A stretch of 64,000 nucleotides of DNA from Sporomusa silvacetica DSM 10669 (GTDB taxonomy: Bacteria; Bacillota; Negativicutes; Sporomusales; Sporomusaceae): contig NZ_LSLK01000075.1 of the NCBI RefSeq assembly GCF_002257705.1, positions 1-64,000 of the forward strand. The letters are read 5' to 3'. Shown in pieces: positions 8,619 through 16,450 of the stretch. The translations under genes and the position numbers were made by a program. Numbering within the stretch: the stretch's first letter is position 1; each line of letters starts with the position of its first letter. The notes below the pieces were generated by a model that worked only from the letters and a program-made list of their open reading frames with translations, was not told the DNA's origin and searched no databases.

Positions 8619-8919
8619 TGATTAAGTTTGCTTAACAATTGCAGCGGCCTCTTTAATGATGCCAAAGATGGCTTGCTACTAATTAGTGCTATGCCTTAAC
8701 CTTGCTCAAGGGGAAATTTCATCTTAATCATCCGCCATTATGCTAACAAACCACTTTTTGATTTAGCGCTATTATCTCACGGGCTATCACTCGATTCTAT
8801 CCACTGTCTTATTGGGCGGTTACGATATTGTAAAGTCCATGGTCAAAAAAGTGGTCATAGAAACAGAAAAACCCCAGGATGGAAATCCTCAGGCATTATT
8901 AACGGTTCATTATATGTCT
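8619..8919. other. Intergenic region between comM remnant and germination operon
   Basis: There is no supported coding frame on either strand. The only visible structure is the hairpin at 8866-8893 listed separately. Part of the stretch may be decayed 3' sequence of comM, but no residues of that protein can be recognised. Confidence 0.6.
8866..8893 (-). terminator. Terminator downstream of the comM remnant
   Basis: The minus strand reads GCCTGAGGAT, TTCC loop, ATCCTGGGG and then TTTTT. The inner AGGAT/ATCCT and outer CC/GG pairs are separated by a small internal mismatch. Confidence 0.5.
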
Positions 8920-9440
8920 TTAGTAAGGATGTTCTACACACGGACATGGATTTGATGCAGCGATGAGCATGAGCTTGGCGGGGTAAGACAAGGTAGCATT
9001 AACTTGCGAAATAGTTACTGCACCATCCTTAAGCGGCTGATGCAGGACTTCTAGTACGGTTCGGGGAAACTCAGGCAGTTCGTCCAAAAATAGCACGCCA
9101 TTATGGCTTAAGGTAACCTCCCCTGGTCTTAGCACACTTCCCCGCCAATCATGCCTGCGGTTGGTACTATATGGTGTGGAGTGCGAAATGGTCAATTGCG
9201 GACTAACCCAATATTATCTTTCTTAATATCAGCTGGTGCTAAATTTACAGTAATGCGCCGGGCAGAAAATTCGAAGCCACTATTATTAATAGCAGCCCGT
9301 ACGCGTTCCCGCGATTCACGCACAGCAGTGTCCGGCAATCCTACAATATCAAAGGCTGGAATACCGCTGGCAATATCCACTTCAACATTTATTAATATAC
9401 CGTTTAATTAATGTTGTTGACCCAAATGTTTGCGCAAACG
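8920..9440 (-). pseudogene. comM: comM/yifB Mg-chelatase-like ATPase, degraded
   Basis: Two fragments of the roughly 500-residue YifB/ComM family remain. The N-terminal piece (from about 9440) reads FAQTFGSTTL and, in another frame, VEVDIASGIPAFDIVGLPDTAV... to LAPADIKKDN. The second piece reads RPGEVTLSHNGVLFLDELPEF to ASNPCPC. Between them roughly 170 residues, including the Walker A loop, are missing at about 9192. Near 9150 a G run (gcggggaag) lacks one base compared with the expected GMIGGGSVLRPG. The start codon is lost and everything after NPCPC is gone. ComM is a branch-migration helicase used in natural transformation; this copy cannot work. Confidence 0.88.
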
Positions 9441-9460
9441 CAAGTTACCCCCACCGCCAT

Positions 9461-9817
9461 TCATCTACCAAACGCATTTATTATGTGATTGCATTGAATT
9501 GATTCTTTTACTAGATACACTTCCAGAATATCAAACCTGCAGGCACTATCGGTGATTCCTCGCTGATTTAAAAAACATAATGCAGTATTTATTATTTTCT
9601 GCTGTTTCCTAAAGGTAACGGCTTCTGCCGGAAACCCATAAATCGTCGAACGTCTAGTCTTTACTTCAACAAACACTAGGCAGTCTTTATCTTTCGCAAT
9701 GATATCTATTTCGCCAGTTTTAGCACGATATTTGGTAGCGATAATTGTATATCCTAGTTTACTTAGATAACTAGCAGCAGACTGCTCGCCTTTGTCACCT
9801 GTCGCGATATGGTTCAT
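9461..9817 (-). CDS. yraN: YraN/UPF0102 family nuclease-like protein
   Basis: The 118-residue protein contains GEIDIIAKDKDCLVFVEVKTR (about residues 39-59), the D...ExK core of the Holliday-junction-resolvase-like PD-(D/E)XK fold, and an N-terminal GxxGE motif (ATGDKGEQSA). The family function is not firmly established. The ATG at 9817 is preferred because GGAGGAG lies 4 bases before it; a TTG 12 bases upstream falls inside that ribosome site. It sits in the conserved rnhB-flhB2-yraN-comM neighbourhood common in Firmicutes. Confidence 0.9.
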   Translation of the reverse strand: MNHIATGDKGEQSAASYLSKLGYTIIATKYRAKTGEIDIIAKDKDCLVFVEVKTRRSTIYGFPAEAVTFRKQQKIINTALCFLNQRGITDSACRFDILEVYLVKESIQCNHIINAFGR

Positions 9818-9834
9818 TATCTCCTCCAATAACT

Positions 9835-10125
9835 TTAGAACTGCCGTTTACCTAAACGCTGGTCCAAACGATAAATATACGCTAATACTTCAGCCACCGC
9901 TTGGTATAATTCCGGCGGTATTTCTCTGTCTAGTTCAACAGCCATCAGCATGCCTGTTAATGTCTTATTCTGATATATAGGTACCCCATGCTCCATAGCT
10001 GAATGTATTATTTTCCCAGCAACAACACCTGCCCCTTTTGCTACAACTTTAGGTGCAATACCATCCTGTTCATTATATTTGAGAGCAACTGCTTTAGGTA
10101 GTTTGTCACGTTCTGTATCTGGCAT
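9835..10125 (-). CDS. FlhB-like cytoplasmic-domain protein (EscU/YscU/HrcU family)
   Basis: This 96-residue protein matches the C-terminal cytoplasmic domain of FlhB/YscU-type export switch proteins but lacks the membrane part (AVALKYNEQDGIAPKVVAKG, then GVPIYQNKTLTGMLMAVELD and IPPELYQAVAEVLAYIY). The autocleavage NPTH of true FlhB is replaced by the KYNEQDG region, so it is unlikely to autocleave. Such stand-alone FlhB2-type genes usually lie next to rnhB and yraN, as here. The ribosome site GAGGAGATGAGACT is good. Its role is unknown; a flagellar link is only suggested by the family. Confidence 0.88.
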   Translation of the reverse strand: MPDTERDKLPKAVALKYNEQDGIAPKVVAKGAGVVAGKIIHSAMEHGVPIYQNKTLTGMLMAVELDREIPPELYQAVAEVLAYIYRLDQRLGKRQF

Positions 10126-10149
10126 AGTCTCATCTCCTCAGTAGTACAA

Positions 10150-10944
10150 TTACTCTGCATAGCCAGTTGCAATCGCAGCAGCCTTAACCGGGGCAAAGCT
10201 CTGCCGATGGTATGGACAAGGTCCGTATTTAGCAAGCGCTTCCATATGTTCTTGGGTACCATATCCTTTATGACGGCTAAACCCATACCTTGGATACTGG
10301 CAGTCAAGCTCATTCATGATTTGGTCCCGCTCTACTTTCGCGATGATGGATGCCGCCGCAATGGAAGCACTAACCTGATCGCCACTGATAATGGATTTCG
10401 ATGGTATAAGCAATTCAGGTAATGGTACCGCATCAATTAATACAGCCTGAGGTACTGGTAACAAACCAGCAATCGCACTATACATTCCTCTTATTGTAGC
10501 TTGATAAATATTAATATTATCAATTATTTCAGGGCTCACTGCACACCGATTTACCGCAATCGCGGTATTTTTTATTTCTTCATACAATTTTTCACGTTGA
10601 GACGATGTTAATTGCTTGGAATCATTTAACCCTGGCAAGTAACAATCTGGTGGTAAGATAACAGCAGCAACCATCACAGGGCCAGCCAGTGGTCCCCTGC
10701 CGGCTTCATCAACTCCAGCCACCAAACTGTAGCCTTCATAATTTAGCTGTCGTTCATATTCATATAAAGTTGCAATCCGTTCACGCTCGCGCTGAGCCTT
10801 CCGGAGATGAGTCTCCCATCTATCAATAAGACGCTTTACCGAAATACGAGCATCTATTTTAAGTCTATTTATTGTTTCTAATGAAATTTCCTGTTCTGCT
10901 AATAACGCAGTAATCTGCGCGACTGTCATCTGCGCTGTGTCCAA
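10150..10944 (-). CDS. rnhB: Ribonuclease HII
   Basis: GVDEAGRGPLAGPV (about residue 79) supplies the first Asp-Glu pair of the DEDD active site; LIDAVPL and the SIIAKVERD stretch supply the rest of the family pattern. It removes ribonucleotides and RNA from RNA-DNA hybrids during replication and repair. At 264 residues it carries an N-terminal extension of about 75 residues rich in Glu/Arg, seen in Bacillus-type RNase HII. The start is a TTG with GGAGG ten bases upstream. It is the first gene of the rnhB-flhB-like-yraN group. Confidence 0.95.
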   Translation of the reverse strand: MDTAQMTVAQITALLAEQEISLETINRLKIDARISVKRLIDRWETHLRKAQRERERIATLYEYERQLNYEGYSLVAGVDEAGRGPLAGPVMVAAVILPPDCYLPGLNDSKQLTSSQREKLYEEIKNTAIAVNRCAVSPEIIDNINIYQATIRGMYSAIAGLLPVPQAVLIDAVPLPELLIPSKSIISGDQVSASIAAASIIAKVERDQIMNELDCQYPRYGFSRHKGYGTQEHMEALAKYGPCPYHRQSFAPVKAAAIATGYAE

Positions 10945-11154
10945 AAGTAAAATACCTCCAATTTCAGATGTTTTAATTATTCTGCGATAAAGACTGCAAA
11001 TCCTGCTTATTTAAAGGAAAAAGTGTATGCAGTTGTTTTGTATTAAATATTTGGTAATTTTTAGAGGAGTTTTTTTGTTTACAACGAATAATAATTAATA
11101 AGAAACATATTCTTTGGTTAAAACTATCTTATAAAAATTAGGGAGGTTTTATCA

Positions 11155-11277
11155 ATGGCTCAATTAGGTGAAGTATTTGTTTGTAAACTTTGTGGAAATG
11201 AAGTTACCGTAACAAAAGCTGGGGGAAATCCTTCAATCCATTGTTGCGGACAGGAAATGACGAAAAAATCCAAATGA
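11155..11277 (+). CDS. Desulforedoxin-like small iron protein, 40 residues
   Basis: A plus-strand ATG behind GGGAGGTTTTATCA opens 40 codons: a Cys-x-x-Cys pair (VCKLCGNEV, Cys10 and Cys13) and a Cys-Cys pair (HCCGQEM, Cys30-31), the exact ligand set of desulforedoxin and of the N-terminal domain of desulfoferrodoxin, which bind one Fe(SCys)4. The protein is free-standing with no superoxide reductase domain attached, and runs opposite to its neighbours. It probably acts in electron transfer or superoxide handling in the cytoplasm. A 19-bp hairpin follows immediately. Confidence 0.88.
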   Translation: MAQLGEVFVCKLCGNEVTVTKAGGNPSIHCCGQEMTKKSK

Positions 11278-11323
11278 ACACAAAGTAAGAACCACTCTTT
11301 TCGGGTGGTTCTTACTTTGTGTT
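11277..11323 (+). terminator. Perfect 19-bp hairpin after the desulforedoxin-like gene
   Basis: Arms 11277-11295 and 11305-11323 are fully complementary around a 9-base loop. No U tract follows, so it may stabilise the 3' end of the mRNA rather than act alone as a terminator. Confidence 0.65.
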
Positions 11324-11509
11324 CAGCTAGAGCGGCTATTTCGCAATAATCCACTTACATGGGAATAGCTCCCCACCGCCCACAGCAAACGCAAAAAAAA
11401 ATAGCCCAGCTAAGTCGCTGGGTTGGAAAAATGTTCATGATAGGTATGGTATATTTAGAATTATATATCCCTATTTTTAGAATTTCCTTAGAAATGCTTG
11501 GAAATTGAT

Positions 11510-11553
11510 AAGTCTCCTATTTAGATACCAAAATCTAAATAGGAGACTTTTTT
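11510..11553 (+). terminator. Strong rho-independent terminator (plus strand)
   Basis: A 17-bp perfect stem (11510-11526 with 11533-11549) has a 6-base loop followed by T6. It reads only on the plus strand and would end a transcript from the desulforedoxin-like gene about 230 bases upstream. A smaller hairpin (agcccagct...) lies near 11402-11422. No gene is seen between 11324 and 11605. Confidence 0.8.
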
Positions 11554-11605
11554 GATGCTGATTTTTAGGGAATTACTTTGTTCATTCCGCATACCAACAA
11601 TATTA

Positions 11606-12514
11606 CTATAAATATACAGAATTTGTTTCGTAAGCCTTCGTGGCAATAGCTGAAAGATAATCGATAGTCCTGCTTGTTTGGGCATTTGTATTATTCTGAG
11701 TCGAACTATGACTTGAGTTAGAACCGGAACCGGAACTGGAACTGCTTAACGTTATTTTGCCGCACTGCCCACAACCTGTGCAGGTACTATTGCCTAAAGG
11801 ACATGAACTACTGGCTGATGCCGTGCCGCCGCCTCCACCCGCACTTTGAGTAGCTGCAGCGCTGCTGGCGGAACTAGTTGCTGAAACCGTGTTCACGGAA
11901 AGTACATTGTTCATTGCCGTTTCAAATTCCGACGCTGTTAAGGAGCCCGAACTGTCCGTATCAAAGCTGCTATAAAGATTTGCAGCCATCTCTGCCGTCA
12001 CGTCACTAGGACGTGCCGCTGCGAATTCATCGGCGCTTACTGAGCCATCACCATTGGTATCCATACTACTAAACATTTCCGAAATCGATAGTGTGGCGCT
12101 TGTGCTACTTGTCGATGCGCTGATCGCAGAAGTCGCATTGTTCATTGCCGTTTCATATTCGGATTCCGTCAGCGATCCGGAACTGTCCGTATCAAGGCTG
12201 CTATAAAGATTTGCAGCCATTTCCTCAGTAACATCACTAGGACGTGACGCCAAGAATTCTGACTCGCTCACTGAACCGTCGCTGTCGGTGTCCATGTTAC
12301 TGTACATTTCCGATGTCGACAGCATAGTCGGCGCTGTCGCCCCAGACATTTGAAAAGTGTCACCATCGGAATTGATGGATGTTACCCCTTTCAAACTAGT
12401 AACAGTTGATGTGCTGTTACTGCTATTCGTGTTGCTATTGGAAGTTAGATTCTGATAATAATACTGGCTTAATAGCCCCATCATACTACTACTGTCTATA
12501 GATGATACACTCAT
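11606..12514 (-). CDS. EF-hand repeat protein with Ser-rich linkers and a Cys cluster
   Basis: The 302-residue protein carries four calcium-binding EF-hand loops: DTDSDGSVSESE, DTDSSGSLTESE, DTNGDGSVSADE and DTDSSGSLTASE. Two near-identical blocks of about 75 residues (roughly 68-130 and 143-210) each hold two loops, so the gene arose by tandem duplication. The rest is Ser/Thr/Asn-rich, with a Gly run and a Cys cluster (SCPLGNSTCTGCGQCG, about residues 236-251) that could bind metal. No classical signal peptide is visible. The ribosome site AAGGAGGTGATAAT precedes the ATG. A calcium-responsive or surface-associated role is guesswork. Confidence 0.85.
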   Translation of the reverse strand: MSVSSIDSSSMMGLLSQYYYQNLTSNSNTNSSNSTSTVTSLKGVTSINSDGDTFQMSGATAPTMLSTSEMYSNMDTDSDGSVSESEFLASRPSDVTEEMAANLYSSLDTDSSGSLTESEYETAMNNATSAISASTSSTSATLSISEMFSSMDTNGDGSVSADEFAAARPSDVTAEMAANLYSSFDTDSSGSLTASEFETAMNNVLSVNTVSATSSASSAAATQSAGGGGGTASASSSCPLGNSTCTGCGQCGKITLSSSSSGSGSNSSHSSTQNNTNAQTSRTIDYLSAIATKAYETNSVYL

Positions 12515-12700
12515 ATTATCACCTCCTTTTTTTAAATTTTATCATCTAAATATTACAATAATGTTTCATCTTTTACAAATTTTGTTTAGTCATTTTATCT
12601 CAAGACATTTCCACCGTCCCTTTGTCCTTCCACCTTTATCTTTCCAGTTTGGGTGCCGGGAAAGTAGCGCCGCCGTTTATGTCAAAATGTTGTTAGTTTT

Positions 12701-13540
12701 CTAAGGGATATAAATCAACCCAGCTAGGAAAGTATCACCTTTGTTGAGTAAAAAATTCTTAAACTCCTGCAAAGCATTAAATAATGGTGTAAACTTTAGG
12801 CGCAGCCAAAAATGAAAAAATGTATGCGTCCCGCCTCCGAAAATAGGAATTCGCTTTAAGGTATACATTGTACAATTCATCCTATCCCGTCCAAAATTCA
12901 CAGTAAAAGCGGCTCGATACCCAGCTTCTTTTGCTAACTGAATAATTCGTTGGTCGTATTTTCCTCCCGGATAGGCTAAGAATTCAACTTTTTTCCCAAG
13001 CCTCCATTCCAATGCCTTCTTAGAATTAACCAATTGGGCATAAACCTCTTCGTCTGAAGCCTTGGGCAATATAATATGACTTAACGTGTGATTTTCAAAA
13101 TTAATACCGTTATCACTCATTTCCTTTATTTGCTTCCAAGTTAAATACCTGCTATTATTCCCTGCGAAATCAGTAATTAAAAATATCGTCGCTTTAAAAT
13201 GATATTTTTGCAGAATTGGATAGGCCACTTGATAATTATCCGCATAGCCATCATCAAAAGTAATCAAAATTGGTTTATTGGGAAGCTCTTTTCCATATTG
13301 CAAATAATCCGCTAGCTGTTCTGGTGAAATAGCGGTATACCCCTCTTGATATAAATACTTGATTTGTGCTTCAAACTCGGTATCGCTAAGCGTTAATGCG
13401 TTATGGCTTTCGTTATTGATTTGATGGTAATTTAGAACTGGTATACCTTGAAAATAAGTTAAAGCGATATAACTCAGTCCCAAGATAAAGAATAAAATTA
13501 ACGTTACTACTCGGTTCATTTTTTTCGAAAATAAGTGCAA
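12701..13540 (-). CDS. Membrane-anchored polysaccharide deacetylase
   Basis: A single N-terminal hydrophobic segment (about residues 10-30) is followed by a NodB domain: TFDDGYADNY (about 92-101) supplies the catalytic Asp and metal Asp, ENHTLSHI (about 148-155) the two metal His, and LAYPGGKYD (about 187-195) the active-site Arg/Pro region. The enzyme should remove acetyl groups from surface glycans or peptidoglycan outside the membrane. The start is uncertain: a TTG at 13540 follows AAGGAG across a T9 run that could slip, and an ATG at 13519 lacks a ribosome site. It is transcribed alone. Confidence 0.85.
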   Translation of the reverse strand: MHLFSKKMNRVVTLILFFILGLSYIALTYFQGIPVLNYHQINNESHNALTLSDTEFEAQIKYLYQEGYTAISPEQLADYLQYGKELPNKPILITFDDGYADNYQVAYPILQKYHFKATIFLITDFAGNNSRYLTWKQIKEMSDNGINFENHTLSHIILPKASDEEVYAQLVNSKKALEWRLGKKVEFLAYPGGKYDQRIIQLAKEAGYRAAFTVNFGRDRMNCTMYTLKRIPIFGGGTHTFFHFWLRLKFTPLFNALQEFKNFLLNKGDTFLAGLIYIP

Positions 13541-13677
13541 AAAAAAAGCATCTCCTTATGTGTTCTTAAGCTATAACTATAATTCTAGAGCTATTTGGGA
13601 TTACCTTCTTATAGGTTAATTCATCTTGTCCTGGTATGCTACAATCAGGTAATAAAAGATACCCATTATTTTATCAG

Positions 13678-14307
13678 CTATTCTAAGTGTCCAACAAGTC
13701 TGGCCTGGGTCATGGGAAAGCTCTCCATTCTTTCTTGACTTATTATTATCACGGGATTTTTTAAAGGATTCAGCCATTCCAGCAATTCAGCTAGGTCTTT
13801 CTCGCTCATCGCAACACAGCCTAATGTAGGACTATTACAACTCCGCCAAATATGTGCGAATATAGCACTTCCCTGGCCTGATACTCTTGATTCAGTATTA
13901 TATTCAATAACAAAGCCTATTTTATATAAATTATCATCGCGCTTCATCTTCTCGCATGATTCCACAGCTGGACATTGCCGAACTAATCGATTATAGTTGG
14001 CAGAAGCCGGATCATCAACCCAATAATCATTTTGAGTCAGATGAATATATGGCAGTTTTGTAATAAATGTGTTATAGCCAAATGCGCGTTTAATGTCATA
14101 AACGCCATCCGGTGTATACCCATCCCCTTCTTTCTTTTCCGCGGCTGAAATTATCCCGTTTCTTCCCAGAGATACTTTTATTGTTGAAGGTATTTGTTTC
14201 CATTTTTCTTTTTGTTTTTCCCAAGAAGTTAATATTCCTTGCTTTTCTTCATTATCTCCCGGTTGAACCAGTATAACTTGACAAACTCTCTCGTCTATTA
14301 CTACCAT
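13678..14307 (-). CDS. YkuD-type L,D-transpeptidase-like protein
   Basis: The C-terminal half has the YkuD signature: AIFAHIW followed by TLGCVAM, giving the catalytic Cys and the preceding His. Upstream, EGDGYTPDGVYDIKRAFGY is the usual substrate-loop region of this group. Family members cross-link peptidoglycan or spore-cortex peptides outside the membrane, yet no signal peptide is seen with the start chosen here (AAGGAG 12 bases upstream) or with longer frames up to 14445. Either the start is misread, export is unusual, or the role differs. The domain call is firm; the start is not. Confidence 0.72.
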   Translation of the reverse strand: MVVIDERVCQVILVQPGDNEEKQGILTSWEKQKEKWKQIPSTIKVSLGRNGIISAAEKKEGDGYTPDGVYDIKRAFGYNTFITKLPYIHLTQNDYWVDDPASANYNRLVRQCPAVESCEKMKRDDNLYKIGFVIEYNTESRVSGQGSAIFAHIWRSCNSPTLGCVAMSEKDLAELLEWLNPLKNPVIIISQERMESFPMTQARLVGHLE

Positions 14308-14531
14308 AGCAAACGTCATCTCCTTGGTAAGCCTCTTACCTAACTTTTCCAATTTATAACTTTTACACAAATATATATAATTCCTGCCAGATTCATATGG
14401 AATTGCAAAAATTATTATTTGTTTCCCCATGTTTCTAATCCCCAAAAGGATAATCCTCTAATAATAGCACTTGATAATTGTCAATAGACCTTTAATATAT
14501 TATAATGCTAGTAGCATAGGAGGTGCTAACC

Positions 14532-14843
14532 ATGCCCAAGAGTAAAAAAATAATACAATGTGGAACCATCAATCCGAACACACTGAAAGTCGCCGGTAAA
14601 CCCAATCGAGCAATGACCCCTGAGGTCAAACTGGCCCCTATCTGGATCGATCGAAAAAACGACTATCGGCGTCATAAGGAAAAGCAAAAAATCCGCCATT
14701 ATTCCGATGATTATGGAATTAGGCGGATTTTGCTTATATATTGGGAACCTATTGTTTTCTCCCCAGAATATCTTGCAACAATACTCTTTCATTCCAAATT
14801 ACCAATCGCCTTGGTATCCTGCCTTCATTCTTCGTGGCAGTGA
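14532..14843 (+). CDS. Hypothetical small protein, uncertain
   Basis: An ATG with an excellent ribosome site (AGGAGGTGCTAACC) opens MPKSKKIIQCGTINPNTLKV. The frame continues through the hairpin at 14688-14731 to 14843 on the opposite strand of the MmcQ-like gene, so the latter half is probably not genuine. An A6 run at about 14655 would, with a one-base shift, give a stop just before the hairpin, yielding a protein of about 50 residues. No family is recognised. Confidence 0.35.
   Translation: MPKSKKIIQCGTINPNTLKVAGKPNRAMTPEVKLAPIWIDRKNDYRRHKEKQKIRHYSDDYGIRRILLIYWEPIVFSPEYLATILFHSKLPIALVSCLHSSWQ
14686..14733. terminator. Bidirectional terminator between convergent units
   Basis: The stem aaaatccgcc / ggcggatttt with an inner ttcc/ggaa pairing is flanked by T-rich tracts on both strands; T6 on the minus strand fits the end of the MmcQ-like gene. 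Confidence 0.7.
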
Positions 14844-15158
14844 TTTATATACCAGTTCATAGGAATGGTCGATTAACTCTCTTATTTCTCTTTCTGGAAT
14901 ACTACCGTCGATTATTAACGTATTCCAGTGGCGTTTATTCAAGTGATAACCAGGAGTTATGCTTGGATATTGTTGTCTCAAAATCTCCGAATAGCTAGGA
15001 TCACATTTAAGTGAAAGATTGTCCTGTCCATTTCTGCGTGCCAGTAGTGCAAATATTTTGGCTGCTACCTTAATAACAACGACATCGGGACCGAAAGGAT
15101 AATCCTCTATGGCACCTGGTTTAGTTAGGCAATATGCAAATAGGTCTTTAGATTTCAT
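14799..15158 (-). CDS. MmcQ/YjbR family protein
   Basis: The 119-residue protein has the family pattern of the CyaY-like YjbR/MmcQ fold: CLTKPGAIEDYPFGPD near the N-terminus, VAAKIFALL in the middle and GYHLNKRHWNTLIIDG later. The family is thought to bind DNA or act with regulators, but its function is not settled. The ATG at 15158 is chosen for AGGAGAACAA just upstream; it overlaps the end of the upstream TIGR00725 gene by 11 bases, so the two are translationally coupled. Confidence 0.88.
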   Translation of the reverse strand: MKSKDLFAYCLTKPGAIEDYPFGPDVVVIKVAAKIFALLARRNGQDNLSLKCDPSYSEILRQQYPSITPGYHLNKRHWNTLIIDGSIPEREIRELIDHSYELVYKSLPRRMKAGYQGDW

Positions 15159-15681
15159 TTGTTCTCCTATCACAAATCCGACTCATCGCAATATCAAGTG
15201 CCTCTGTAGCAGTATTTGCGTAGTCAAGTTTAACCCACTTTCGCTCATCCAGATAGGAACCCTCGTAGGCCATCCCCCGCACTCTTGAAGCCCACCCACC
15301 AGAAGCTTCGACAATTATGACAGGCTTACGGTTTAAATATGCTGCGGATAACTCGCCCAGCGTACCATTGCCTCCGGCTATCATGATTATTACATCAGAA
15401 GAATGCACTAAGATTAGACTTCTATAATCAAAACTTAGTCCCGTCGAGATCGGGATATCTATATAATCATTCGCAACTTCCACGTTATCGCCAGGAAGAA
15501 TACCCACGACCAACCCATTTGCTTGTTTCGCTCCCCGTGATACTGCACCCATTACCCCACTTGTCCCGCCAGTAATAAGAATTGCACCGCGCAACGCAAT
15601 TTCCTTACCTATTTCTTCAGCTAATACACATGTTTCTTCTGGTATTTCGCCTGACTGTCCAATTACCCCGATCCGTATCAA
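15148..15681 (-). CDS. TIGR00725 family nucleotide-binding-like protein (LOG-related)
   Basis: IRIGVIGQSGEIPEE at the start, LITGGTSGVMGAVSRGAK (about residues 35-52), GILPGDNVEVANDYIDIPI and MIAGGNGTLGELSAAY (about 110-125) form a Rossmann-like fold related to lysine-decarboxylase-like/LOG proteins. The catalytic PGGxGTxxE of LOG is GGNGTLGEL here, so cytokinin-riboside hydrolysis should not be assumed. A TTG at 15681 with AAGGACGGGG upstream is the likely start. It forms a two-gene unit with the MmcQ-like gene. Confidence 0.82.
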   Translation of the reverse strand: MIRIGVIGQSGEIPEETCVLAEEIGKEIALRGAILITGGTSGVMGAVSRGAKQANGLVVGILPGDNVEVANDYIDIPISTGLSFDYRSLILVHSSDVIIMIAGGNGTLGELSAAYLNRKPVIIVEASGGWASRVRGMAYEGSYLDERKWVKLDYANTATEALDIAMSRICDRRTNEI

Positions 15682-15862
15682 AATTATCCCCGTCCTTTCG
15701 AACTTATTGTTCAGTATATTATTCCACAATATTACAGCTGAACCCTGCAAATTAGTAAGTAAGCTGATACCATACCAAATCAGTATCTGCCATATTCTTA
15801 CCTTGGCACTATGAAGGATTCTACATTAAAACAAAGAATTGTTTAAAGAGGAGGAATGTACA

Positions 15863-16357
15863 ATGAAAAAAATTTTACTTTTGATTTTTTTTACCATGTT
15901 AACCAACGTATGTTTTGCCGAAGATGTATACACTGTTACAGAAAGTGGTTATACTAAGTATCTTCACACCGAATCATTAAAAGCGAAAGTTATTTCTAAG
16001 ACTGAGCAAGAATCGTTTTTCGAAATGACATATACTTTAATCTGCATACCGGATAAAGATTCTTTAGCTAACTTAAGAAGTCAAACCTTTGATAATAAAA
16101 TCAACTTTGAAAAACAAACTTTCACTTTTAAATGTTCTTTTAGCAAAAATAGCAATCAATGGAACCAAGACGGATCTGTTTGGCTGACTAATAATCAACT
16201 TTGGGGAGATTCACCAGAAAAATGTTTGTATGAATCACATGGCAACATGCCAGGCGGAGCCTATTATGGAAACACTCCCGAAGCAGTCTTTAACAGAAAT
16301 ATTATTATCGCTGCTTACAATTATGTTATTGCCCATAATTTAATTGAATATTATTGA
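15863..16357 (+). CDS. Secreted hypothetical protein
   Basis: This 164-residue protein begins with a clear signal peptide (MKKILLLIFFTMLTNVCFA, cleavage before EDVYT). The mature part has no domain that can be named; it is rich in aromatic and Asn residues. GAGGAGG lies 8 bases before the ATG, so the shorter start is preferred over the frame opening at 15839. It is transcribed alone against its neighbours and ends at a strong hairpin. Confidence 0.78.
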   Translation: MKKILLLIFFTMLTNVCFAEDVYTVTESGYTKYLHTESLKAKVISKTEQESFFEMTYTLICIPDKDSLANLRSQTFDNKINFEKQTFTFKCSFSKNSNQWNQDGSVWLTNNQLWGDSPEKCLYESHGNMPGGAYYGNTPEAVFNRNIIIAAYNYVIAHNLIEYY

Positions 16358-16384
16358 TACCAAAAAGTTCTAACGGGTTATTTT

Positions 16385-16427
16385 AAAAAAGTGGAATGGC
16401 TAACAATTGTTAACCATTCCACTTTTA
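16385..16427. terminator. Bidirectional terminator between secreted-protein gene and rbgA
   Basis: GTGGAATGG pairs with CCATTCCAC, extended by TTAACAATTGTTAA in the loop region, and is flanked by A6 upstream and TTTTATT downstream. Confidence 0.85.
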
Positions 16428-16450
16428 TTATTGCAAGAATACTATTTCAT

